64,000 nucleotides of DNA from Lacipirellulaceae bacterium (GTDB lineage Bacteria; Planctomycetota; Planctomycetia; Pirellulales; Lacipirellulaceae), in the NCBI GenBank assembly GCA_040218535.1, contig JAVJRG010000010.1, forward strand, positions 248,001-312,000, read 5' to 3'. Below, in pieces: positions 9,326 to 16,925 of this stretch. The position numbers and the translations under genes are program-made. Each line of letters begins with the position of its first letter. Position 1 is the first letter of the stretch. A model generated the notes under the pieces. The model saw only the letters and a list, made by a program, of their open reading frames with translations, searched no databases and was not told where the DNA came from.

Positions 9326-10288
9326 TCAGTGCATCTTCGCCAGTTCTTCGATAATTTCCCAGCGTCCTTCAAGCCGCCGATCGACATCCTGCTTCGAGAC
9401 ATGCTCAAGCCGCTTGATAATGCCTTGGCCGTGAGCAACCTGAATGGCCAATCCTGGGCGGGCGTTGGCTTCAAGGACTACTGGGCCGTCGTTGGCGTCG
9501 ATCACAAAATCGATTCCCACATAACCCATTTCCAGGACGTCCCCCAGTTTCATCGCCGCTGTGAGCAGGTTCTTCCAGCCGGGAATCAGCAGGCCAGCAA
9601 TTGGCTCGCCGGTGTCGGGGTGCCAAGAGATTTTGCGGTTCTTGCAAACACCCCCGAATGTCACGCCGGAAGTGAGATCGACCGCAGCAGCGATGGCTCC
9701 CTGGTGCAAGTTAGCCCGACCGCCCGATTCGTTGGTCGGAAGTCGGACCATCGCCATGACAGGCACGCCCTGATAAAGAATCACTCGGATATCCGGCGTG
9801 CCGCCAACGGTAACTTTTACCAACGCGTGATGACTGATGATGCGTTGCTCAACGATTACCTCGTCTGGCTTGCCCCCCAGGGAATAAAGCCCTGAGATCA
9901 CCGTTGAGAGGTGGTAACGCAATTCACTCCAAGTCAGCAGCTTGCCGCTCGGTGACTTGAAATCCTCTCCTGAACGAGCTGCAACGACAACGATACCCCG
10001 GCCCGCGGCCCCGCTGGCCGGTTTTATGACGAAATCAGATAGCCCCTCAATGTACTCTGGGAACTTGTAGACTTCGCCGTGCGAGCGAAGCACCGCATAA
10101 GTCGAGGGAATCGGAATGTCGTTCGCCTCGCAAATCTGCTTCGTGAGCAGCTTGTTATCAACACGCGGATAGTACAGGCGCGGGTTGTTCTCCGCGATGA
10201 ACTCCAAGTTGCGTCGATTGATCCCAAGGATGCCTGCTCCACGCAGTTCGCTTGGCCACGCCCAGGAGCGTGAGGATTCGCTACTCAC
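9326..10288 (-). CDS. ATP-grasp alpha-L-glutamate ligase-like protein
   Basis: The 320-residue protein belongs to the RimK-related ATP-grasp ligases, which join an amino acid, often glutamate, to a carboxylate through an acyl-phosphate. ATP-grasp landmarks are visible: FVIKPASGAAGRGIVVV, the acidic EQRIISHHALVKV, DIRVILYQGVPVMAMVRLP, and the metal-binding end VVLEANARPGLAIQVAHGQG. Its ATG overlaps the stop of the upstream 7TM gene by four bases, so the two are coupled. A divergent retropepsin-like protease gene lies beyond. This trio is known from comparative genomics as a likely peptide-modification system. The true substrate is unknown. Confidence 0.88.
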   Translation of the reverse strand: MSSESSRSWAWPSELRGAGILGINRRNLEFIAENNPRLYYPRVDNKLLTKQICEANDIPIPSTYAVLRSHGEVYKFPEYIEGLSDFVIKPASGAAGRGIVVVAARSGEDFKSPSGKLLTWSELRYHLSTVISGLYSLGGKPDEVIVEQRIISHHALVKVTVGGTPDIRVILYQGVPVMAMVRLPTNESGGRANLHQGAIAAAVDLTSGVTFGGVCKNRKISWHPDTGEPIAGLLIPGWKNLLTAAMKLGDVLEMGYVGIDFVIDANDGPVVLEANARPGLAIQVAHGQGIIKRLEHVSKQDVDRRLEGRWEIIEELAKMH

Positions 10289-11955
10289 GACTTCTCCTCC
10301 TGCGTGCCTTCGCCGGCGTTTCCTTGATCGCTAAGTTCCTTGGCAACAGGGTCTGCTGCCACGGCAACCGCAGCTGCCGGCTTCTCGGCTTCCTGGCGAG
10401 CCAAATCACGGAATCGCCAAAGTTCGGTCATGCGATAGCCGGTATAGCGACCGATCCAAATGAAGGCGGCGATCGTCAGTAGGTGAATTTCAGGGTAGAT
10501 CAGAATAAGCCGGCCGACTTCGTTCCAACTCAGCAACAAGTAGCAAAAAACGGAGACGACGATCGTACCGATGACTAACTGCAGAGCGAAGCGAGGACCG
10601 TCTTCCTCAGCGGAAACGTAAAAACGTTCGATCATGATGGTGAGTACGACTAGCGGCAAAAGAATCGCTTTGCCGGTCGGAGTAAGGCCCAATTGATTGA
10701 GCATGGAAACGCCAAACAACACACACATGATAATCAGTGTGAGGATGATACTCAGCCGCGGCACCATCAGCAGATGAAGCCTCTCGACTAACGCTCGCCC
10801 TGCTAGGCCGACAGCAATGATTACGCCAAACACCACCAAACCGGTCACCAGTTCGGCATAGATAAAGCTCATCGCGAGCAGTGCCGGAGCGAAAGTACCG
10901 TAGGTTTGGATACCAATGACATTGCGGAACAACGCGGTAATCAAAGCCCCCAACGGAAGCAGCAGTAACAATGAGAGCGTGTTGTGCATGCTCACAGGTA
11001 AACGCGTGAGATCGAGTGCTTGCGCAAAATGCGGCACGCCCGAGGAGAGCACTTCTTTCGAAGGTGCCATCCGTCGCATCGAAAACGTGGAGTTGATGTT
11101 GGTCACCATTGAGGTATCTGATTGCTCAACAATCGATTCGCCACCACGTCTTGCGGGAACAAAATTCACTGGCATGTGACGGGCGTAACCGTATTCGGGG
11201 TCAAAAGGCACCCAACGGTTATCGCGGAAGACCTCGACCCATACATGTGGCTTAATCTCGTCCTGTTGTCGCAGTTCAAAGCCCGTTGTCAAACGAGACG
11301 GCAACTCCGAAGCACGGCATAGGGCAACCATCGTACGCGAGCGGCCTAACGAAGAAGCCCGACTCCCATCGACGATGTTTTGAACTGAGTCACTTTCTGA
11401 GGCTTCGTTGGACCGTCCGATGTCATACGAGCAGTAGTCGAACAATTCCTGCAATCGCTCTTCGTCCGTGTCGGCTCCATTGGTGATTCGTTCGGCAAGT
11501 TGCTTCAGTTTTGTACGAAGCTGACTATCCTCCAGCCGCAGATACTCACTGCGGGCATCGGGACTCAGGTTGACTAGGTCATCGAGATTATTGCCTGAAC
11601 CTTCCGGGCTCAAACGGATGAGAAACTCAGCGGTGACCCGCACTGGGCCCGGCTTGCGAGTTTCCATAATGAACTTTCGCGTCCCACTGGTGAACATGCG
11701 AATGTCGTCTTTGCGACCAGGATGCTGAAACTCTGGAGAAGAAGAGATCGTGGCGTAATTTGTCGGAGAAGGGAGTGAAATCTGAACGGTCGCATCTTTG
11801 CCAGCTTCGTAGTTGATGTCGTAACTGAGCTCCCAGAGACTGTCCTGAAGAGCTGTCGTCGTCGCTTCACGAGAGTTGTGACGAATTGCCATAAAGGCAA
11901 TTCCCATGAGCACAAGTGCTGCCACGGTCAATTTGCTGAGGTTTCGAGCGCCCAC
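10285..11955 (-). CDS. Inactive transglutaminase-domain protein with 7TM region
   Basis: This 556-residue membrane protein has an N-terminal helix (about residues 7-25), an extracytoplasmic region with a transglutaminase-like core (about 165-265), and a C-terminal bundle of about seven hydrophobic helices (about 310-520). In the core, the expected catalytic Cys ahead of TMVALCRASELPSRLTTG aligns by eye with Ser, while the His (KPHVWVEVF) and Asp (PFDPEYGY) remain. This agrees with the family's description as an inactive transglutaminase. It is coupled to the ATP-grasp gene and divergent from the protease gene. It may present or export the ligase product; that role is inference. Confidence 0.87.
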   Translation of the reverse strand: MGARNLSKLTVAALVLMGIAFMAIRHNSREATTTALQDSLWELSYDINYEAGKDATVQISLPSPTNYATISSSPEFQHPGRKDDIRMFTSGTRKFIMETRKPGPVRVTAEFLIRLSPEGSGNNLDDLVNLSPDARSEYLRLEDSQLRTKLKQLAERITNGADTDEERLQELFDYCSYDIGRSNEASESDSVQNIVDGSRASSLGRSRTMVALCRASELPSRLTTGFELRQQDEIKPHVWVEVFRDNRWVPFDPEYGYARHMPVNFVPARRGGESIVEQSDTSMVTNINSTFSMRRMAPSKEVLSSGVPHFAQALDLTRLPVSMHNTLSLLLLLPLGALITALFRNVIGIQTYGTFAPALLAMSFIYAELVTGLVVFGVIIAVGLAGRALVERLHLLMVPRLSIILTLIIMCVLFGVSMLNQLGLTPTGKAILLPLVVLTIMIERFYVSAEEDGPRFALQLVIGTIVVSVFCYLLLSWNEVGRLILIYPEIHLLTIAAFIWIGRYTGYRMTELWRFRDLARQEAEKPAAAVAVAADPVAKELSDQGNAGEGTQEEKS

Positions 11956-12179
11956 GGTGGCCTGCCGCTAATCGAGTGAAAGGGGATGTTTCAAGCTGCC
12001 GCCCTGGCACTTCACCGAAGGAGAGTGCCATGGGAGGAACTTACCCCCCGGGCTGCGATGCAGTAATATAGGTCTCAAAAGGCGGGAAACCCTTGAGCGG
12101 GCCTATGCGTCTCATTGTTTGGCCCATTCGATTCTCCCGAATACGTTCGGGTTACACAACCTGTAGGGATTAGTGAAAG
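11956..12179. promoter_or_regulatory. Divergent promoter region of the ligase/protease locus
   Basis: These 224 bases lie between the 7TM gene and the protease gene and must hold starts for both directions. A small hairpin (TGGCACT at 12005-12011, AGTGCCA at 12024-12030) is the only structure seen. No promoter boxes could be fixed with confidence. Confidence 0.4.
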
Positions 12180-12776
12180 ATGGCAGAATACATGCGAACC
12201 CCAGCAAGACGTGGTCTGGCTGCCTTGCTGTGTGCACTTGCTGCGGTAGTTACCGTCTCGCAACTTGGCATCAGCACAGCCAAAGAGACGAAGAAAACAG
12301 AGAGCAAAGCAGAGTCGAAAAAGAACGCCAAAGAAAAGCACGTTATCGGTGCCACGGCTCAGCTGCGGGAACCCGAGACCGGCTACGACTTCAAATGCCG
12401 CGTCGACACTGGTGCGAAAACTACGTCGTTGCATGTCGAGGAGTGGAAGATCATCGATGAAGTGAAAGACGAGGACATCAAGAAAGAGATGGCAGCCAAT
12501 ATCGGCAAGATGCTTCGCTTCCGCGTCAAGAATAAGCAGGGCGAGGAAAAGTGGATCGAACGCAAGATCGCCAACTACGCTATTTACAAAACGTCCGAGA
12601 AGATGGAACGCCGCTACAAAGTGAAGATGAAACTCAAGTGGAAAGACTTCGAAAAGGAAGTACTGGTCAACTTGAACGACCGGTCGCACCTGGAGTTTCC
12701 TTTGCTGCTGGGACGGAATTACCTGCGTGGCGATTTCGTTGTTGATGTCGATATGGACGTGAGCCAGCGGGACTAG
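12180..12776 (+). CDS. Retropepsin-like protease (DUF785 / RimB-like)
   Basis: The 198-residue protein has an N-terminal signal-like helix (about residues 12-33), a Lys/Glu-rich linker, and a compact domain from about residue 54. Asp76 in CRVDTGAKTTSLH is the aspartyl-protease DTGA signature of the DUF785 family, often annotated as ATP-dependent zinc protease. The end of the domain has PLLLGRNYLRGDFVVDVD, the usual LLGR segment. Members act beside RimK-type ligases, probably cleaving isopeptide or oligo-glutamate tails. Here the signal suggests activity outside the cytoplasm, matching the outer domain of the divergent 7TM protein. ATGs at 12180 or 12192 are possible starts. Confidence 0.85.
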   Translation: MAEYMRTPARRGLAALLCALAAVVTVSQLGISTAKETKKTESKAESKKNAKEKHVIGATAQLREPETGYDFKCRVDTGAKTTSLHVEEWKIIDEVKDEDIKKEMAANIGKMLRFRVKNKQGEEKWIERKIANYAIYKTSEKMERRYKVKMKLKWKDFEKEVLVNLNDRSHLEFPLLLGRNYLRGDFVVDVDMDVSQRD

Positions 12777-12809
12777 TACAGAATCAAACCTTACACACCC
12801 TACCTTTAT

Positions 12810-12877
12810 GAACAGGAGAGAACGGAGGTAAAAGAATTTGTTGAACACCTCTCTCTGTTACCTCCGTTCTCCTGTTC
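12810..12877. repeat. Long hairpin repeat ahead of the aldolase gene
   Basis: The left arm at 12810-12831 contains GAACAGGAGA and AACGGAGGTAA. The right arm at 12858-12877, TTACCTCCGTTCTCCTGTTC, is its complement except for a two-base bulge. The arms contain a GGAGG and its CCTCC complement, like a ribosome site and its mask. No start codon lies within reach of the left arm. It ends 26 bases before the aldolase ATG. Confidence 0.85.
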
Positions 12878-12903
12878 AAAAACCTTGACGAGTTTTTCGT
12901 TCA

Positions 12904-13545
12904 ATGAGCAACGCAGTATTCACCCAAGTCAAAGAAGCCGGTGTTCTTGCCGTCTTGATGATCGACCGCGTCGAGGATGCGGTGCCGCTCGCCGAAACGC
13001 TCCTCGCCGGAGGTATCCGCGCGATGGAGCTCACGCTCCGTACCGATGCGGCGTTGCCGGCGCTGGAAGCGATTCGCAAGGCAACGCCAGACATGATCGT
13101 CGGCGTCGGGACAGTGCTCACTGAGGAGCAAGTAAAGGAAGCAAGCGATCGCGGTGCGGCCTTCCTCGTTTCCCCCGGCATGAATCCCAAGACACTCGCA
13201 GCTGCAGCGAAAGTCGGCGTTCCCTTCGCTCCCGGCATCGCCACGCCGACGGATATCGAAGCAGCCCTGGAGTTCGATTGCAAGACGCTCAAGTTCTTCC
13301 CCGCGGAGTTGCTCGGCGGTTTGCCTTACCTGCGTTCGATTGCTGCTCCTTATGCACACCTAGGTCTTGAATACGTCCCCTTAGGCGGCGTGAAGCAATC
13401 GAACCTCGCCGAGTATCTCGCTGAGCCGTTGATCTCTGCCGTGGGTGGTTCTTGGCTCGCGCCGAAGGATCTCGTAAAGGCTGGAGAGTGGAAGCAGATT
13501 GAAGGAATTGCCGCGACCGCGGCGGAGACGGTGCGTGGGGGGTGA
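12904..13545 (+). CDS. eda: 2-dehydro-3-deoxyphosphogluconate aldolase
   Basis: This 213-residue class I aldolase cleaves KDPG to pyruvate and glyceraldehyde 3-phosphate. The Schiff-base Lys130 lies in TLKFFPAE, and the conserved Glu in AMELTLRT. The segments GVGTVLTEEQ, FLVSPGMNP and PLGGV match the family's TIM-barrel phosphate site. No Entner-Doudoroff dehydratase or sugar kinase lies nearby, so the pathway cannot be told from context; KDPG, KDPGal or hydroxy-oxoglutarate are possible substrates. The hairpin repeat just upstream may affect its expression. Confidence 0.9.
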   Translation: MSNAVFTQVKEAGVLAVLMIDRVEDAVPLAETLLAGGIRAMELTLRTDAALPALEAIRKATPDMIVGVGTVLTEEQVKEASDRGAAFLVSPGMNPKTLAAAAKVGVPFAPGIATPTDIEAALEFDCKTLKFFPAELLGGLPYLRSIAAPYAHLGLEYVPLGGVKQSNLAEYLAEPLISAVGGSWLAPKDLVKAGEWKQIEGIAATAAETVRGG

Positions 13546-13662
13546 CATTCCTATGTTCCAGAAAAAGTGAACCATTGCGTGGCTGCGTCCAGCTTAAGCT
13601 GCTGAGTTAGGTGGTTCGTATATTCAACTCGGGTGTCGGTGTATCTCAGAATACCCTAGTCC

Positions 13663-14340
13663 CTATTCGGTCGACTCCGATTGATCATTCTTTGCCGAGC
13701 GACCATTGTTCGCTCCACCTTCTCCATTTTCAGCGACAAACTCGCTGACGGGCTTGCCGACGCGTGCAAAGGAAACCCCTTGTTTTCCTTTTGCGTCGAT
13801 CATAACCGCTTCGATAATTGGCTCAGTGACGTTTTCTTTGGCAAACCACTCGACGAGGAAGTTTGCCCCACTTCCACCTGATGCGTCGTTGCGCTCGACC
13901 AGAAATTCTGCTGTCGCAAGTGCGGGTAATCGAAGTGGTTTCTTTAGGTAAGATTTCACTTCTTGACCCTGGGTATTAAAGTAACGGACCGACTTAACGA
14001 CGATCTCTTCAACAAGGCTCGTATTTCGAATGCTCAGAGTTATCGTCAGCAGGTATGGAGCTCCATCATCGTGATAGATGTGAGAATAGGCCGGAACATA
14101 AACGATCTGACCTTGCACGGGATGAGTGATTGGGTAATCGATCCGCTCATCGAAGACAGGCTCGCTAGTTTCTTCCGGCGGCTGATATCGGAGAGATTCT
14201 TCAAAAGAATCTAGTCGTCGATCCATGTAGACCGCGTAGAAGCCTAGCGGGAGAAATACAAATACAAGAAGACCAACGAGGGCAAGACGAAGCTGCCGAA
14301 AGAACTTATCAATCTCGTCGGTAGAAATAGACTTTGCCAT
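13663..14340 (-). CDS. DUF3124 membrane-anchored protein
   Basis: The 225-residue protein has one N-terminal helix (about residues 17-38) and then an outer domain carrying the DUF3124 hallmarks: VYVPAYSHIYHDDGAPYLLTITLSIRNTS, ATAEFLVERNDASGGSGANFLVEW, and EAVMIDAKGKQGVSF. The C-terminus is Gly/Asn/Glu-rich and probably disordered. The domain's function is not established. It is read toward the aldolase gene, and its upstream neighbour pyrF is on the same strand 80 bases away. Confidence 0.85.
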   Translation of the reverse strand: MAKSISTDEIDKFFRQLRLALVGLLVFVFLPLGFYAVYMDRRLDSFEESLRYQPPEETSEPVFDERIDYPITHPVQGQIVYVPAYSHIYHDDGAPYLLTITLSIRNTSLVEEIVVKSVRYFNTQGQEVKSYLKKPLRLPALATAEFLVERNDASGGSGANFLVEWFAKENVTEPIIEAVMIDAKGKQGVSFARVGKPVSEFVAENGEGGANNGRSAKNDQSESTE

Positions 14341-14419
14341 AATTACTGGTTGCTCGTTGCGAGGCTAGTAGAGCAGGCGACCCATGCGGTACCCATTTCG
14401 TTCTATCAAGTATACCCAA

Positions 14420-15337
14420 TCACAGCTTCCCAACCCTCGTCCCATCCCGCAATTGCCCGATCATATCGATCGTCGCTTGCTCAACCGCCCGTTGCCATTG
14501 GGCGTCTTCAAACCGGTCTCGGTACTCTTGCCGATTGTGAGCGAAGATAATCCCGCGGGAGCTATTCACTACGGCTCCTAGTCCACGATCGTCGAAACCG
14601 CCTGCTACGTCGGCGGCCGCTCCGCCTTGGCTGCCGAAACCAGGCACCAAGAACCACGTGTGGGGCATTGCTTGGCGGAGCTCGGCTAGTTGCTCAGGGT
14701 AAGTCGCCCCGGCTACGGCACCGACGATGCCGTAGCCGCACTCGCCGACGGTTTCCGCCGAGAGGCGATCGACCAACTCGGCTACGTGACGGTAGACGCA
14801 CAGCTCGTCGGCGACCAAATCTTGTAACAAACCGCCGCCAGGATTGGAGGTTTTCACCAGCACGAACAACCCGGCCGAGCGTTGCGTCGCCACGTTCACA
14901 AACGGCGTGAGGCTATCCTCACCAAGAAACGGACTGACTGTCAGCGAATCAGCCCCCCAAGGGCTCTCGTCGCGGCCTAGTAGTCCGCGTGCATAAGCTT
15001 CGGCTGTCGAGCCAATGTCGTTTCGCTTGCCGTCAAGAATCACCAGTAATCCACAAAGCTGGGCGTAGCGAATCACATCCGCCAGCACGTTCATCCCTAT
15101 TGGGCCGAGTTCTTCAAAGAAGGCCACCTGGGGTTTCACGGCGGGCACCAACGGGGCGACGACGTCGATCACACCTTGGCAAAACTTCAAGTAAGCAGCC
15201 GCCCGTTCCTCCGTCTCACCCAACTTCGCATTAGTGAATTCGGCTGGCAGTTGTTCCCAGCGCGGATCGAGCCCCACAACGACTGGATTCTTGCAACGCT
15301 GCACCGCGGCAGCCAGTTCATCCATAAAGTGAGTCAC
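14420..15337 (-). CDS. pyrF: Orotidine 5'-phosphate decarboxylase (type 2)
   Basis: This enzyme makes UMP in pyrimidine synthesis. The product of about 305 residues has the catalytic LDGKRNDIGSTAEAYARG segment, with the Lys and Asp of the DxKxxD site, plus GLDPRWEQLP near the N-terminus and PGFGSQGG near the end; these match the longer type 2 subfamily. A GTG start at 15337 is chosen because AGGAAG precedes it by six bases. An ATG at 15325 is possible. An upstream extension of the frame to 15457 lacks family similarity and is left out. Confidence 0.92.
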   Translation of the reverse strand: MTHFMDELAAAVQRCKNPVVVGLDPRWEQLPAEFTNAKLGETEERAAAYLKFCQGVIDVVAPLVPAVKPQVAFFEELGPIGMNVLADVIRYAQLCGLLVILDGKRNDIGSTAEAYARGLLGRDESPWGADSLTVSPFLGEDSLTPFVNVATQRSAGLFVLVKTSNPGGGLLQDLVADELCVYRHVAELVDRLSAETVGECGYGIVGAVAGATYPEQLAELRQAMPHTWFLVPGFGSQGGAAADVAGGFDDRGLGAVVNSSRGIIFAHNRQEYRDRFEDAQWQRAVEQATIDMIGQLRDGTRVGKL

Positions 15338-15605
15338 TGATAACTTCCTACTCTTCCTGAGACGACAAGTGAATAGCACAAGAACTAAGTATAAAGAGCG
15401 GTTGCCGCTTGAATACGGGTGAGACGGACCACGCGAAACCAGGCATTTTTGACTCACAACTCGGCTTTAGGTAGACTACTTCTTTGCACAACTGCCCCAC
15501 CCAGATGACTGCCCCCGCCTTACTCCCTCCTTAGAAGCTCTCGCCGCGTCGTTCGAGGAGCAATGCTCTCTCGAAAAGTTCCTACACAAGAAGGAGACCG
15601 CTCGC

Positions 15606-16925
15606 ATGAGTTCGTTACGCTTTACCCCAACTCTAAACCGTCGCGGTTTTCTTTCCGCCGGTGCCTTGGGCCTGGGTAGCTTAAGTCTGTCTCTCGGCGA
15701 TTATTTTGCCTTACGAGAAACGTCCGCCGCGGAGAATGTCTATCAGACACCACCGCAAGTTGCGAAGAGCGTCATTCATATCTTCCTCCCTGGTGGGTTG
15801 TCGGGGCAAGAATCGTTCGACCCGAAGCCTTACGCTCCGATTGAGTACCGTGGTGAACTGAAATCGATTCCCACGAAGATCGCCGGGGAACGCTTTAGCG
15901 AACTTCTTCCCAAGACGGCTCAGATTGCAGATAAGTTGACGGTTGTACGCTCGCTGACCCACGGGGAAGCCGCCCACGAGCGTGGCCAACACAACATGAT
16001 GACCTACTACCGCCCTAGTCCGGCGCTGCAGTTTCCCAGCATGGGCAGCGTTGTGAGTCACGAGCAGGGCCCGCGCAACAACCTTCCTGGTTATATTTGT
16101 GTCCCCAGCGCCCCGAACCCGTATGCAAATTCTGGATACCTGAGTTCCGCTTACGCCCCCTTCTCGTTGGGCGATGCGCCTGAGCGTACCGGCTTCAAAG
16201 TGCGCGACTTGAACCACCCGGGCGGCGTCGATCACGCCCGGGCGATGCGTCGTCGGGAAGCTCTGGAGATCGTGAACAAGCAGTTCGCCAGTCAGTCCAC
16301 CGCAGACGATGTTCGCGCGATGAGTAGTTTTTATGAGCGAGCGTTTGACCTCATTGATTCTCCCGAAGCACGCGAAGCGTTCAATCTCGAAGCGGAAGAT
16401 GGCAAAGTGCGCGACCGTTATGGCCGCAACCAGGCGGGGCAACGAATGCTGATGGCGCGGCGACTCGTTGAAGCCGGAGCCCGCTTTGTGACGCTTTCCT
16501 ACGGTGGCTGGGATCATCATCAGCAGGTCACCGCGAACATGCGTCGCGTTACTCCCGCTTTCGATCAGGCTTACGCAACACTCATCAGCGATCTCGAAGA
16601 ACGGGGCCTGCTGGACGAAACGCTCGTGCTCGTTTCCAGTGAGTTCGGCCGCACCCCTAAGATCAACCAAGATAGTGGGCGTGATCACTGGTCGAAGGTG
16701 TTCAGCGTAGTGTTAGCCGGCGGCGGCATTCGCCGCGGAGAGATCGTCGGCTCCTCAGGTCCCACGGCCAGCGACCCCGAAGAGACGCCGATTTCTCCCG
16801 AGGACCTAGCAACCACCATCTACCATCAACTCGGCATCCCCGCGGAAAAGGAACTCATGGCCCCAGGCGGACGGCCCGTCGAGATCGTCAACGGCGGAAA
16901 GGTGCGACGTGAGCTTCTTGCGTAG
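15606..16925 (+). CDS. DUF1501 secreted protein (Tat signal)
   Basis: This 439-residue protein belongs to DUF1501, which has an alkaline-phosphatase/sulfatase-like fold and is greatly expanded in planctomycetes. A twin-arginine signal is visible (NRRGFLSAGALGLGSLSLSLG), so it is exported folded. Typical segments are HIFLPGGLSGQESFDPKP, HERGQHNMMTYYRPSP, YGGWDHH, SSEFGRTPKIN and GRDHWSKVFSVVLAGGG. It is the first gene of a four-gene block, and its 3' end overlaps the next gene by 17 bases. The role is unproven; it is usually found with DUF1549/DUF1553 cytochromes. Confidence 0.92.
   Translation: MSSLRFTPTLNRRGFLSAGALGLGSLSLSLGDYFALRETSAAENVYQTPPQVAKSVIHIFLPGGLSGQESFDPKPYAPIEYRGELKSIPTKIAGERFSELLPKTAQIADKLTVVRSLTHGEAAHERGQHNMMTYYRPSPALQFPSMGSVVSHEQGPRNNLPGYICVPSAPNPYANSGYLSSAYAPFSLGDAPERTGFKVRDLNHPGGVDHARAMRRREALEIVNKQFASQSTADDVRAMSSFYERAFDLIDSPEAREAFNLEAEDGKVRDRYGRNQAGQRMLMARRLVEAGARFVTLSYGGWDHHQQVTANMRRVTPAFDQAYATLISDLEERGLLDETLVLVSSEFGRTPKINQDSGRDHWSKVFSVVLAGGGIRRGEIVGSSGPTASDPEETPISPEDLATTIYHQLGIPAEKELMAPGGRPVEIVNGGKVRRELLA

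Noticed and set aside
15711-16688. A 325-codon open frame on the minus strand
   Set aside because: It is antisense to the DUF1501 gene, whose family motifs are unmistakable; the frame has no ribosome site or domain.
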